A DNA stretch of 64,000 nt from an uncultured Oscillospiraceae bacterium. Its GTDB lineage: Bacteria > Bacillota > Clostridia > Oscillospirales > Oscillospiraceae. The notes under the pieces were generated by a model. It searched no databases. It saw nothing but the letters and a program-made list of their open reading frames with translations, and was not told the origin of the DNA. How positions within the stretch are numbered: position 1 is the first letter of the stretch; every line of letters starts with the position of its first letter. The position numbers and the translations under genes were made by a program. The stretch spans positions 1-64,000 of the forward strand of contig CAJUAC010000010.1 of NCBI GenBank assembly GCA_910583885.1. Direction: 5' to 3'. Positions 34,325 to 43,575 of this stretch are shown one piece after another.

Positions 34325-35977
34325 TCACTTCCGCAGCTGGAAACGGCTGGTCTGTTCCTCCAACAGCCGCACCTGCTCGAAGAGCTCGGTGCTGACAGCG
34401 GCGGCCTCCTCGCTGCTGGCGGAGTTCGTCTGGACGACAGCGGAGATCTGGCCGATCCCCTCCGTCACCTGGCCGATCGCAATGGCCTCCCCCTGGACTA
34501 CCTGGGCGATGGCGCCGATCTCCTTGTTGGACTGGGTGACGAGCTCCAGGGTCCTGCTCAGGGTCTGGGAGACCTCCCCCACAATGTGGCGGCCCCGCTC
34601 CGTTGCCTGGACGGAGTTGTCAATCAGCTCCTTGGTCGCCTTGGCGGCCTGGTCGGACTGGGCCGCCAGGGAGCGGACCTCGTTGGAGACCACAGCAAAG
34701 CCCTTGCCCGCTGTGCCGGCCCGGGCCGCCTCCACAGCGGCATTCAGCGCCAGGATGTTGGTCTGGAAGGCAATATCCTCAATGGTCTTGATGATCTTGC
34801 TGATCTCCTGGGAAGCGCGGGTGATGTCCTCCATGGCCGAGACCATCTGCTCCATCTGCTTCTCGCTGACGCTGACCTGCTCGCCGGTGAGGCGTGCGTT
34901 CTCCTGGGCGCTGTTGGCAGCCTGGACATTCCTGTCCGAATTCTTGCTCAGATCATCCAGCGTAGCATACAGCTCCTCGACTGCGCTGGCCTGCTCCGTG
35001 GCCCCCTGGGCCAGGGCCTGGGAGCTGCTGGAGAGCTGCTCCGCCCCCTGGGAGACCCGCCGCTCCGCCTGGTTGATATTGGAAAAGGCGGAGGAGATGG
35101 TTGCGGTGAAGCTGTTGATGGATTCCTCAATGGAGCGGAAGTCCCCGATGTAGTCACTGGAGGTGGTTACATCGAAATTCCCCTGGGAAAACTCGCCCAT
35201 AATGCGGTTGATATCCTCCACATAGCTGTGGATCAGGTGGAGGGATTTCTCCAGGTTCCCCGCCAGATCCCCCAGCTCATTATTGGCATGGTAGTTGAGG
35301 TTAAGCTCCAGGCAGCCCTCCTGGATGGGGCTGCTCTTCTCTGTAATCTGTAGGATCGGCCGGACGATTTGGCGCAGCACATACAGCACCAGGCTGATGA
35401 GGCTGATGAGGGACATCCCCAAGCCAATAATAGAGGTGATGTGCATGAGCTTGATGGTCGAGGCCATCTCCTGGCTGCTGCTTTCGCTGATCGCCTCCCC
35501 GCGCTCCACCACCTGGTCCAGAAGGCCCACCAGGGTAGCCACATTGGGGAGGATAGTTTTCTGGTAATATTGATGCGCAGACTCGCGGCTGCTGCTGGTA
35601 ATCAGATCCAGCGCATCAGCGGCAGACTCATGGAGCTCCCTGTGCAGAGGCTCCAGCTGGGTGCGCAGGGACTGGATCCCCTCGTCATCCGTGCCCGCAT
35701 CCCCATAGAGCCACTGGCCCAGGGTACAGGCTGTGGGATCCATGCTCCCGGTAAACTCATCCGTACTGTAGAGGGCGTTGCTCAGATTGGTCGCCCACTT
35801 ATAGTGGGCCACCTCTGCATTAAACGCCCGGTCCAGCAGTACATCCGCCTGGGCGGCCTCATCCTGGCTACGTTGAATGCGCATGATGTTCCATGTCATC
35901 ACGAAGCTGAACAGAAGCACAGCTGCCAAGGCTGCCGCCACGCGGATCCCAACCATTTTGTTGATGCCCTTACGCAT
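34325..35977 (-). CDS. Methyl-accepting chemotaxis protein with CZB-like sensor
   Basis: 550 aa. Membrane segment near 11-30, an extracellular four-helix region to about 180, a second segment near 182-205, HAMP near 206-260, and a methyl-accepting/signalling domain whose hairpin tip reads IAFQTNILALNAAVEAARAG near 395-415. The sensor region contains AHYKWATNL, ACTLGQWLYG and LEPLHRELHES, the His-His-Cys-His pattern of chemoreceptor zinc-binding (CZB) domains, which sense zinc or hypochlorite. No other che or flagellar genes are in the window. A sigma-A-type promoter lies upstream. Confidence 0.92.
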   Translation of the reverse strand: MRKGINKMVGIRVAAALAAVLLFSFVMTWNIMRIQRSQDEAAQADVLLDRAFNAEVAHYKWATNLSNALYSTDEFTGSMDPTACTLGQWLYGDAGTDDEGIQSLRTQLEPLHRELHESAADALDLITSSSRESAHQYYQKTILPNVATLVGLLDQVVERGEAISESSSQEMASTIKLMHITSIIGLGMSLISLISLVLYVLRQIVRPILQITEKSSPIQEGCLELNLNYHANNELGDLAGNLEKSLHLIHSYVEDINRIMGEFSQGNFDVTTSSDYIGDFRSIEESINSFTATISSAFSNINQAERRVSQGAEQLSSSSQALAQGATEQASAVEELYATLDDLSKNSDRNVQAANSAQENARLTGEQVSVSEKQMEQMVSAMEDITRASQEISKIIKTIEDIAFQTNILALNAAVEAARAGTAGKGFAVVSNEVRSLAAQSDQAAKATKELIDNSVQATERGRHIVGEVSQTLSRTLELVTQSNKEIGAIAQVVQGEAIAIGQVTEGIGQISAVVQTNSASSEEAAAVSTELFEQVRLLEEQTSRFQLRK

Positions 35978-36036
35978 AGTCTATAACCCTCTCTTTTTTC
36001 CATATAATTTGTGAAAACAAATTAGAAAGCGCGTTT

Positions 36037-36066
36037 AGTATATCATATCTTTTCCGTTGTTTGCAA
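36037..36066 (-). promoter_or_regulatory. Promoter of the chemoreceptor gene
   Basis: Leftward TTGCAA (36061-36066) and TATACT (36037-36042), 18-bp spacer. The leader then has an AATTTGT/ACAAATT hairpin at 36007-36024. The 328-bp gap 35978-36305 holds this and the rightward promoter below, no gene. Confidence 0.7.
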
Positions 36067-36228
36067 TAGCATTTTTCCATAGTTTCTCACCCTCTTAATT
36101 GAAAAGCCATCGTTTATTATATGAAAACCAACCGCGCAACGTCCCTCCAACCGGCCTGCCGGTGCCGGGCAAAACAGATAGACATCGCCAATAGAAACCA
36201 GTCCGGCCAGAGCTTTTTCCTATACCCA

Positions 36229-36257
36229 TTGACTTGCCCTGCGGCAGATGGTAAGAT
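36229..36257 (+). promoter_or_regulatory. Promoter of the ABC importer operon
   Basis: TTGACT (36229-36234) and TAAGAT (36252-36257), 17-bp spacer, 49 bp upstream of the binding-protein start. No Fur or Pho box recognised. Confidence 0.7.
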
Positions 36258-36305
36258 GTGGGGCGCGTTTAAGAGCGCACGGAATGGAATTTACAGGAGG
36301 AACAT

Positions 36306-37424
36306 ATGAAAAGAATATTTGCCCTTTTGCTGTGCCTGATGATGGCATTCAGCACACTCGCCGGCTGTTCCGGCGGGGACAACAGCACCCCGGACACCCC
36401 CACTCCCCCCGCTACCACGCCGGACACACCGGATACCGGCACGCAGGAGCCCGCCCCAGAGGCCCCCAGCACCCCTGCGCTGAGCGGCAAGATGAAGGTC
36501 GTGGCCACCAGCGAGTCCTATATCGACCTGTTTGACAAGTTCACCGAGGCCACCGGTGTGGAGGTGGAGCTTCTGAGCATGTCCTCCGGCGAGGTCCTCA
36601 GCAAGCTGCGGGCCGAGGGCGGCGTCCCCTCTGCGGACCTGTGGTTCGGCGGCGGCATCGACGCATTCATGAGCGCCAAGGACGATGGCCTACTTGAACA
36701 GGTGCAGTTTGACGCCATGGGCCAGCTCACCCCCGGCTTCATCGATCCCGATGGCTACTGGTTCTCCAAGGGCATCACCATTGTCGGCTTCTTGGTGAAC
36801 AACTCCCTGGTCAAGGAGCTGAATCTGGAGGTGCCCCAGAGCTGGTCCGACCTGCTGGACGGGCAGTATGAGGGCGAGATCATCATGTCCAACCCCGCCG
36901 TCTCCGGCACCAACTACGCCGTGGTCAACGCCCTGCTCCAGAAGCTGGGCGAGGAGGAGGGCTGGGCCTTCTTTGAAGGCCTGGACAAGAACATCTCCTA
37001 CTACAGCCGCCGGGGCAGCGACCCGAAGAACAAGGTCACTTCCGACGAATTTGCCGTGGGCATCACCTACCTGGACCGCACCATCGATGCCCTGCTGGCC
37101 GACTATGACGTCACCATCGTCTACCCCACCGACGGCATCCCTTGGGTGCCCGAGGGGGTGGCCGTGTTCAAGAACGCTGAGAATGCAGATGCGGCCAAGT
37201 ACTTCGTGGAGTGGCTGTTCAGCGACGACGGCAACCTGCGCCAGCTGGCCGAGATCGACCAAAAGGACGGCATCAAGATCATCAAGCCCTCCCTGGAGGG
37301 TGTGGAGCTTGGCTATGACACCAGCATCCTCATGGACGAGGATCTGTCCCGGTTCGGTGCGGAGCGGGAGGCGGTCCTGGCCCGGTTCGAGGAGCTGATG
37401 GGCGACAAGGCCGTTGCCGAGTAA
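36306..37424 (+). CDS. ABC transporter substrate-binding lipoprotein (FbpA/AfuA class)
   Basis: 372 aa; ACAGGAGG lies 6-7 nt upstream of the ATG. Lipobox STLAGC ends at Cys 21, then a long Thr/Pro spacer (to about residue 57). The mature domain (KMKVVATSESYIDLFDKF, then TGVEVELLSMSSGEVLSKL) fits the class that takes up Fe(III), 2-aminoethylphosphonate, thiamine or polyamines. YPTDGIPWVPEGVAVF near 280 is a family-typical late segment. The Fe(III) tyrosine pair is not obvious, so substrate is open. First gene of a four-gene operon, overlapping the permease by 1 bp. Confidence 0.88.
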   Translation: MKRIFALLLCLMMAFSTLAGCSGGDNSTPDTPTPPATTPDTPDTGTQEPAPEAPSTPALSGKMKVVATSESYIDLFDKFTEATGVEVELLSMSSGEVLSKLRAEGGVPSADLWFGGGIDAFMSAKDDGLLEQVQFDAMGQLTPGFIDPDGYWFSKGITIVGFLVNNSLVKELNLEVPQSWSDLLDGQYEGEIIMSNPAVSGTNYAVVNALLQKLGEEEGWAFFEGLDKNISYYSRRGSDPKNKVTSDEFAVGITYLDRTIDALLADYDVTIVYPTDGIPWVPEGVAVFKNAENADAAKYFVEWLFSDDGNLRQLAEIDQKDGIKIIKPSLEGVELGYDTSILMDEDLSRFGAEREAVLARFEELMGDKAVAE

Positions 37425-39112
37425 TGGAAAGGCTTTCCAACAACTACTGGAAAGGGGCATCGAAGGATGCCCCTTTCCGTTCTGCCGGGCTCCTTGCGGA
37501 CAAGGCGCTGCTCACTGTCCTGCTGGGCAGCATCTGCGTATTTGTACTGTGGCCCATGGTGTGCATCGCCCTGCGCAGCTTCCGGGACAGCGGCGGCGGC
37601 TTCACCCTGGACCAGTACCGCGGGGTCTGGCACACCTACGGCAGGAGCCTGGGCAACAGCCTCTTCGTGGGTGCGCTGACGGCTTTCTTTTGTACACTCC
37701 TCTCCGTGGCTGTTGCCCTGGTCCTTACCACCTCCCGTGGCTGGGCCCGGGCGCTGCTCATGGGGGTCCTGCTCATTACCATGGTCTCCCCGCCCTTCGT
37801 CTCCTCCCTGGCCTATATCCAGCTCTACGGCCGGCGGGGCTGGATCACCTACCGGCTGCTGGGCCTGCGCTGGTCCCCCTACAACCAGTGGGGCGTCATC
37901 TGGATGCAGTCGGTCTCCTTTGTCCCCCTCAACGCCATGTTTTTACAGGGCATCCTCTCCAAGCTGGACACAGGCAGCATCCGGGCCGCCCGGGACCTGG
38001 GGGCCTCCCCCGCCTGCATCCTGCGGGATGTGGTGCTGCCCCTGATCCGGCCGGGCATCCTGGTCTCGCTGCTGCTGTCCTTCATCCGCTCCATGGCGGA
38101 CTTCGGCACCCCCACCATCATCGGCGGACGGTTCAACACCATCGCCTCCGACATCTACCTGAAGCTCATCGGCTACTCCGACCTGGAGATGAGCGCGGCC
38201 ATGAACATGTTCCTGATGGCCCCCTCCATTGCCGCCTTTTTCCTTTACCGCCGCCTCATGCGCCAGTGCAATGCCATCACCGCCGCCCGCCAGGACCGGC
38301 AGGCAGCCCTGGACCTGCCCCTTAGCCGCTGCGGCGGCGTGGGCATCCTGGCCATCCTGGTCAGCGGCCTGTTCTTCCTGATGATGGCGCTGCAATACGC
38401 CTGCATCTTCCTCACCGGGTTCCTGAAGGTGTCCCAGGGGGCCTACGCCTTCACCCTCCAGTACTGGGAGCAGCTGATGAAGTACAACCTCACCAGCCTG
38501 TGGCGCAGCGTGGGCTATGCCCTGACCGTCTCCCTGGCGGGCACCCTCTTCGCCATGCTGTTCGCCTACTACATGGAGCGGCGGCAGGTGGCGGGCCGCA
38601 GCTTCTTCGACTGCCTGGTGACTCTGCCCTATATGCTGCCGGGCACCTGCTTCGGCATCGGCTATATCCTGGCCTTCAATGCCCCGCCTCTGCGCCTGAC
38701 GGGCACCGCCGTCATCGTCATGGCAAACATGCTCTTCAAGCAGCTGCCCACTGCCACCAAGCTCTGCTCCGCCGCCCTGACCCAGATCCCCGTCTCCCAG
38801 GAGCTGGCCGTCCGGGACCTGGGGGGCGGCCACTGGTCCGGCCTGCGGGACGTGATCCTGCCGGGCCTTCGGCCCGCCTTCCTCAGCTGCTTTGTCTACA
38901 ACTTCTCCAGCAGCATGACCACGGCGGGAGCCGTCATTTTCCTCATCGACCCTGGCCGGCAGCTGGCGGTATTCCGCCTGTTCGACGCGGTATACCAGGG
39001 CGAGTACGCCATCGCCTCCCTCATCGCCACCTGTATCATCGCCATTGTCCTGGCAGTGGAGGCGCTGGCCTATCTGATTACCATGAAAGCGGGGTCCCGC
39101 CATGTATCTTGA
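37424..39112 (+). CDS. ABC transporter permease (fused two-domain, FbpB-like)
   Basis: 562 aa with about 12 membrane segments, formed from two permease halves. Each half carries the ATPase-contact EAA loop: AARDLGASPACILRDVVLP near 185-203 and AVRDLGGGHWSGLRDVILP near 463-481. This fused layout is usual for FbpB/SfuB/PhnV-type iron or phosphonate importers. The ATG directly overlaps the binding-protein stop (TAATGG), and the end overlaps the ATPase start by 11 bp, so translation is coupled. Confidence 0.92.
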   Translation: MERLSNNYWKGASKDAPFRSAGLLADKALLTVLLGSICVFVLWPMVCIALRSFRDSGGGFTLDQYRGVWHTYGRSLGNSLFVGALTAFFCTLLSVAVALVLTTSRGWARALLMGVLLITMVSPPFVSSLAYIQLYGRRGWITYRLLGLRWSPYNQWGVIWMQSVSFVPLNAMFLQGILSKLDTGSIRAARDLGASPACILRDVVLPLIRPGILVSLLLSFIRSMADFGTPTIIGGRFNTIASDIYLKLIGYSDLEMSAAMNMFLMAPSIAAFFLYRRLMRQCNAITAARQDRQAALDLPLSRCGGVGILAILVSGLFFLMMALQYACIFLTGFLKVSQGAYAFTLQYWEQLMKYNLTSLWRSVGYALTVSLAGTLFAMLFAYYMERRQVAGRSFFDCLVTLPYMLPGTCFGIGYILAFNAPPLRLTGTAVIVMANMLFKQLPTATKLCSAALTQIPVSQELAVRDLGGGHWSGLRDVILPGLRPAFLSCFVYNFSSSMTTAGAVIFLIDPGRQLAVFRLFDAVYQGEYAIASLIATCIIAIVLAVEALAYLITMKAGSRHVS

Positions 39113-39872
39113 GCTGAAGCATATCCACAAGTCCTTTGGCGGCAGGCCGGTGGTCCAGGACCTGTCCCTGGGCCTGGACCGGGGCGGGCTGCTGTGCATC
39201 CTGGGCTCCTCCGGCTGCGGCAAGACCACCACGCTGAATATGATCGGGGGCTTTTTATCCCCCGACGCCGGCCAGATCCTCCTGGACGGGGAGGACATCA
39301 CCGCCTCACCCCCCGAGGGGCGGCCGGTGTCCACGGTGTTCCAGTCCTACAGCCTCTTCCCCCATATGACCGTGCTGGAGAATGTGATCTACGGGCTGAA
39401 ATTCCGGGGCGTAAAGCGGGGGCCGGCCCGGGAGAAGGGGCGGCGGTATCTGGAGATGGTGGGCCTGGCGGAGTACGCCAACGCCCGGGTCTACGAGATC
39501 AGCGGCGGCCAGCAGCAGCGGGTGGCCCTGGCCAGGGCGCTGATTGTGGAGCCCAAGCTGTGCCTGCTGGACGAGCCCTTCTCCAACCTGGACGCCGCGC
39601 TGCGTTTCCGGATGCGGGAGGAGCTGAAGGGGCTCCAGCGGGAGCTGGGCATGACCATGGTGTTCGTCACCCACGACCAGGAGGAGGCCCTCCATCTGGC
39701 AGACCGGGTCGCTATTATGGACCAGGGCTTTTTGGTCCAGGAGGGCAGCCCCCTGGAGCTGTACCGCTGCCCTGCCAGCAGCTTTGTGGCGGATTTTCTC
39801 AACCTGGACCAGCTGGTCTGGGGGGAGGACGGCACGCTGATGAAAATTATCAAAAAAGGAGAGGATTTCTGA
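39102..39872 (+). CDS. ABC transporter ATP-binding protein (FbpC/PotA class)
   Basis: 256 aa. Walker A GSSGCGKTT near residue 33, Q-loop VFQSYSLFP near 80, signature ISGGQQQRVALARAL near 130, Walker B LLDEPFSNLD near 152 and H-loop VTHDQEEAL near 187. It lacks the long C-terminal TOBE region of PotA, so regulation by a C-terminal domain is unlikely. Powers the permease next to it. Confidence 0.95.
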   Translation: MYLELKHIHKSFGGRPVVQDLSLGLDRGGLLCILGSSGCGKTTTLNMIGGFLSPDAGQILLDGEDITASPPEGRPVSTVFQSYSLFPHMTVLENVIYGLKFRGVKRGPAREKGRRYLEMVGLAEYANARVYEISGGQQQRVALARALIVEPKLCLLDEPFSNLDAALRFRMREELKGLQRELGMTMVFVTHDQEEALHLADRVAIMDQGFLVQEGSPLELYRCPASSFVADFLNLDQLVWGEDGTLMKIIKKGEDF

Positions 39873-40525
39873 TGCTGGTAGATATGCACCTGCACGCCCT
39901 GCCCCACTCGACAGACAGTTTTATCACCCTGGCGCAGATCGTGGCCCAGGCCAGATCCCGCGGGCTGGATGCCGTGTGCCTGACAGACCACGACAGCATA
40001 GGCGGCTGGGAGGCCGCAGCGGCCTACAGCCGGGAGGTTGGATTCCCCATTTTCCTGGGTGTGGAGTACTTCTCTCTCCAGGGGGATATCACCGCCTGGG
40101 GGATCGGCTCCATCCCGGACGGGCGGGTGGAGGCCCAGGCCTTCATCGACCAGGTCAACGCCGCCGGGGGCTTCTGCTGCGCCTGCCACCCCTTCCGGAA
40201 CAACAACCGGGGGCTGGCGGCACATCTGGGCCAGGTAACGGGGCTCCACGGTGTGGAGGTTTTCAACGGCAGTACCAGCCCGGAGGCCAACCAGACCGCC
40301 CTGGACTGGTGCCGGGAGCTGGGATTACAGCCCATCGGGGCCAGCGACGCCCACGTCCCAGAGCAGGTGGGGAAATATGCCACCTGGCTGCCGGAGTGGG
40401 TGGATACCACAGCGGACTTTGTCTCCCTGCTGCGCACGCGCCCGGTCCGGCCCGCCGTCTGGAACGGCAGCGGCTACGAGGTGGCGGATCCCTGCGGCCG
40501 GGCCCTGGCGGCCTTTCCATCATAG
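39872..40525 (+). CDS. PHP-domain phosphoesterase
   Basis: 217 aa from the ATG at 39872, which overlaps the ATPase stop (TGATG). Metal-binding motifs of the PHP family are intact: DMHLHALPHSTDS near residue 4, LTDHDSIGG near 37, GVEYF near 62, CACHPFR near 103 and GASDAHV near 157. Related enzymes hydrolyse phosphate esters such as histidinol phosphate, AMP or cyclic ribose phosphates. Co-encoded with an importer, it may process an imported phosphorylated compound. The frame is open upstream inside the ATPase gene, but that part is out of frame with a real protein. Confidence 0.88.
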   Translation: MLVDMHLHALPHSTDSFITLAQIVAQARSRGLDAVCLTDHDSIGGWEAAAAYSREVGFPIFLGVEYFSLQGDITAWGIGSIPDGRVEAQAFIDQVNAAGGFCCACHPFRNNNRGLAAHLGQVTGLHGVEVFNGSTSPEANQTALDWCRELGLQPIGASDAHVPEQVGKYATWLPEWVDTTADFVSLLRTRPVRPAVWNGSGYEVADPCGRALAAFPS

Positions 40526-40538
40526 CCCGGCAATTGGG

Positions 40539-40570
40539 CGGCGCGGCAACCCAGCCGCGCCGTTTTTTTT
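40539..40570 (+). terminator. Terminator of the ABC/PHP operon
   Basis: CGGCGCGG/CCGCGCCG stem with an 8-nt loop, followed by eight T. Confidence 0.92.
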
Positions 40571-40593
40571 GCACGCAGCGGTGGCATGGAGGA

Positions 40594-40622
40594 TGGACAA
40601 AGCTGCCATTCTGTGGTAGAAT
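40594..40622 (+). promoter_or_regulatory. Promoter of the DUF/Sel1 operon
   Basis: TGGACA (40594-40599) and TAGAAT (40617-40622), 17-bp spacer, 57 bp before the GTG start. Confidence 0.65.
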
Positions 40623-40678
40623 CAGCCATAGAATCCCACCCCTCTTTTTGCGGTGGGAGCGCGAGGAGGAACCCGGTT

Positions 40679-42262
40679 GTGAAGGAGAAAAAAGGATTTT
40701 ATTTGCGCTGGCCGTGGAATGTGGTGGTCTATGTACTGCTGTTCGTGGTTTTGCGCATTTTTGCTATCCCGGTCGTGCTGCTTTTGATGTCCGCCCAGCG
40801 CAGGAACAACCCCAACGGCGCAGCAGAGGGCTACTGCCTCAGCCGGACCAGGAAGCGCCTGACCTGGCTGTTCCTGGCGCTGCTTGCATGGCTGCTGGCT
40901 ATCTCCCTGGGGGCGGTCTTTTACATGGGGATGGAGCAGGACCGTGCCTACTGGGAAGCTGCGGACTATGCGACGCTGGCGGTCTCCGGCGGCGGGGCGG
41001 TGCTGTTCCTCCTCCTGGGGATCTGGCTGTGCTATACCGCCCTGCGGGATACCTTTTTCCCCGCCAAAAGCGCCCTGGCCCAATCCATCCGCAACCAGCT
41101 GCCCTATCCGGATGAGGCCCCGCCTGTGGAGGAGCTCTTTGCCATGGTGGACAACGACCTGAAGGAGGACGCCATGTGGTTCGGCCCGGTGGGCATCGGC
41201 CGGGAGTGGGTCCTGGGGGACGGGGCAAACCGGATTGACCGTATCCGGGGCATCTTCCTCATCAATGAGATCCACCAGCACCAGACCAAAACCGGTGTAC
41301 GCACCAGCCGGGAGATGGAGCTGGTCCTGATCGACAACCGCTGGCAGCGGACCGGCACCAGCTTCAACAGCCTGAGCGACCTCCAGGCGGCGGTAGACTG
41401 CCTGGCCCTCCGGGTGCCGGACGCCGCCCGGGGCGGGAGCAGCCAATGTACCAGCTTTTGGACCATGGACGAGAGTGCGCAGGAGGAGTTTGAGCGGGAT
41501 TTCCGCCAGAAGCAGGGCCGCCGCGCCTCCTCCCAGCTCCAGCAAGAGGCCGGCGGGACACAGGATATGATCCTGGCCTGCGGCGGCGAGGTGACAAGCC
41601 GGGTGACACTGCCTCTGGCGGAGGCGTATTTGCGGCGCTGCCTCGCTGGGGAGGCGGGGAGCTTTACCTTGACGCCCACCCGCCCCATCGAGGGCGCAGG
41701 CAACTCCTTCCGTGCCCTGCGGGTGGCGGCGGCGGGCGGCCAGGCGCAGCTGGTATTGGAGCTGGCCGGCGGCCAGGAGGGCCTTGCCAAGGTGATGGCC
41801 CCACCGGCGGCCCAGGGCGTCCTGGCAGGCTGGCTCCGGCGGGCAGCCCCGGGCCTGGAGGGCTGGGAGCCCTTACATATCCGCAGCCACGGCCCCCAGC
41901 GGGCGCCGGCCGGCCAGCAGCGGCCCTCCCAGGCCCGGCTGTCCCTGGTCTATGTCAGCGGTGCGGCAGAAAACCATTCCACTTTCACCAAGGAGGACAT
42001 CCAGGTGGCTGCGGAGGGGATTGTCAGCGGTGAGTACCAGCTGGTGGACCTGACCCACGAGGAGGGCTACCTGTGGATCCGCGTCACGGCGGGCGATCAG
42101 CGGGATGGACGCTGTACTGTGGAGGCCACCCGGCCAGAGGGTGGGCAGCTGCAATTTTACACAGCAAAAATGCCGCCGCGGGCGGCGGCGGCGTGGCTGA
42201 CAGGCTATCCCCACGGACAGTTCCTGCCGGGCGGCAAGGACTGGAAGCGGGTAAAGAAGTAA
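40679..42262 (+). CDS. Hypothetical membrane protein
   Basis: 527 aa from a GTG at 40679 with GAGGAGG 10 nt upstream. Three hydrophobic segments (about 9-33, 64-86 and 100-120) precede a 400-residue soluble part. This part includes a segment (FLINEIHQHQTKTGVRTSREMELVLIDNR, near 190-220, split here as two strands) that looks like a PH-like or DUF-type domain, and a C-terminal half with acidic and Gly/Gln-rich loops. I recognise no catalytic motif. It is followed 21 bp later by a Sel1-repeat protein and probably works with it. Confidence 0.65.
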   Translation: MKEKKGFYLRWPWNVVVYVLLFVVLRIFAIPVVLLLMSAQRRNNPNGAAEGYCLSRTRKRLTWLFLALLAWLLAISLGAVFYMGMEQDRAYWEAADYATLAVSGGGAVLFLLLGIWLCYTALRDTFFPAKSALAQSIRNQLPYPDEAPPVEELFAMVDNDLKEDAMWFGPVGIGREWVLGDGANRIDRIRGIFLINEIHQHQTKTGVRTSREMELVLIDNRWQRTGTSFNSLSDLQAAVDCLALRVPDAARGGSSQCTSFWTMDESAQEEFERDFRQKQGRRASSQLQQEAGGTQDMILACGGEVTSRVTLPLAEAYLRRCLAGEAGSFTLTPTRPIEGAGNSFRALRVAAAGGQAQLVLELAGGQEGLAKVMAPPAAQGVLAGWLRRAAPGLEGWEPLHIRSHGPQRAPAGQQRPSQARLSLVYVSGAAENHSTFTKEDIQVAAEGIVSGEYQLVDLTHEEGYLWIRVTAGDQRDGRCTVEATRPEGGQLQFYTAKMPPRAAAAWLTGYPHGQFLPGGKDWKRVKK

Positions 42263-42283
42263 ATAAAAAGGAGAACAAAGGTC

Positions 42284-43519
42284 ATGGCAGCAGTTTTGAG
42301 CAATGAGGTCAAGCAGGCGTTAGAGGACATCTACTACCATGTGCGTACGGGCCGGGGCAAGGAGGCATTCGCCCTGCTGGAGCGGGCCTCCGAGGCCGGC
42401 GACGGGGACGCCAGCTGTGTGCTGGCCCGGTGCCTGTGCGGCTATCAATACGTCTGGAGCGGCCACGGCTTCCCGGAGGACGACCAGCGGGCAGTCAAGC
42501 TCCTGCACAAATCCGTGGAACAGGGCAGCGCCCTGGGGGTGCTGGTAGCCCTGCGCAGCGGGGAGCTGACGCCCTCAGTGCAGAAGAAAATGCCCTTCGC
42601 CAGCCTCCAGGAGGCATTTGACCAGGTGGAGGCCATGGCAGAGGCTGGGGATGCCTTCTGCCAGTATATTGTGGGCAACAGCTATTTCTGGTGGGATTTC
42701 CTCCGCATCCAGAACAAGGGGAAGGATTCCTTCCCCAGCCAGGCGGCCTTTAAAGCGTACCTGAAGGAAAATATTTCCAAATGCGAGGGGTGGTTCCAGA
42801 AGGCCCTCCAAGGCGGCATCCATTTTGCGGCCAACAACCTCAACCGCTATTACTCCCAGGGCGACGAAGACATCATCGCCCCCCAGCCGGAAAAGGCGAA
42901 GGATTTGTGGAAGACCGGCGCAGAGCTGGGCTATCCTGTCCACCAGTCCATCTACGCCAAGAACCTGGAGAAGGCCGGGCGGAAGGAGGAGGCCCTCCAC
43001 TGGTACAGGGAGGCCGCCGAGGGCGGTGAGCCGGGGGGATGGTGCGATGTGGGCCGCTGCTACTTCAACGGGATCGGTACAGAGCAGGATGAGGCCTATG
43101 CTGTCCAGTGCTTTGAGAAGGGCGTCTCCAAGGGGGAGACCGGCTCCTGCTGCCTGCTGGGCAAGGCTTATTACTATGGCCGCGGCGTCCAGCAGGACTA
43201 CGCCAAGGCATTCCAGCTGCTCTCCAGCGCCTATGACCGGGGCAACGCATGGGGCGTGTATTACCTGGGCGAGTGCTGCTTCAACGGCTGGGGCACCCCC
43301 CAGGACTATGCGGCGGCCAGGATGTACCTGGAGCAGGTGGATTGGGACAACAGCGATGTCTACTATATGCTGGGCTTTATCCACGGGCGGGGCCTGGGGG
43401 TTGCGGCGGACATCCCCAAGGGGGTTGCCTACCTCCAAAAGGCCGGGAACCACGCGAAGGCCAAGGAGGAGCTGCTGCACTACAAGAAGACACTCTTTGG
43501 CAAGTGGGTCCGCCGGTAA
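42284..43519 (+). CDS. Sel1-like repeat protein
   Basis: 411 aa; AAAAGGAG lies 9-10 nt before the ATG. Tandem 36-residue Sel1 repeats are visible from about residue 200 on (for example AEGGEPGGWCDVGRCYFNG, EKGVSKGETGSCCLLGKAYYYG and DRGNAWGVYYLGECCFNGWG), each with the Ala-x-x-x-Gly-x-Gly spacing that builds an alpha-solenoid. No signal peptide, so it is probably a cytoplasmic scaffold or a partner of the membrane protein before it. Confidence 0.9.
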   Translation: MAAVLSNEVKQALEDIYYHVRTGRGKEAFALLERASEAGDGDASCVLARCLCGYQYVWSGHGFPEDDQRAVKLLHKSVEQGSALGVLVALRSGELTPSVQKKMPFASLQEAFDQVEAMAEAGDAFCQYIVGNSYFWWDFLRIQNKGKDSFPSQAAFKAYLKENISKCEGWFQKALQGGIHFAANNLNRYYSQGDEDIIAPQPEKAKDLWKTGAELGYPVHQSIYAKNLEKAGRKEEALHWYREAAEGGEPGGWCDVGRCYFNGIGTEQDEAYAVQCFEKGVSKGETGSCCLLGKAYYYGRGVQQDYAKAFQLLSSAYDRGNAWGVYYLGECCFNGWGTPQDYAAARMYLEQVDWDNSDVYYMLGFIHGRGLGVAADIPKGVAYLQKAGNHAKAKEELLHYKKTLFGKWVRR

Positions 43520-43575
43520 GAGCCTGTTTAATATCTCAACGTGTGCGGATTGGTGAGATGTTAAACAAGCTCTAA
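43520..43575. repeat. Imperfect inverted repeat after the Sel1 gene
   Basis: AGAGCCTGTTTAATATCTC at the left and a near-complement ending TTAAACAAGCTCT at the right, about 20 paired bases with three mismatches around a 14-nt loop. It could be a terminator or a short MITE-like element. Confidence 0.6.
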
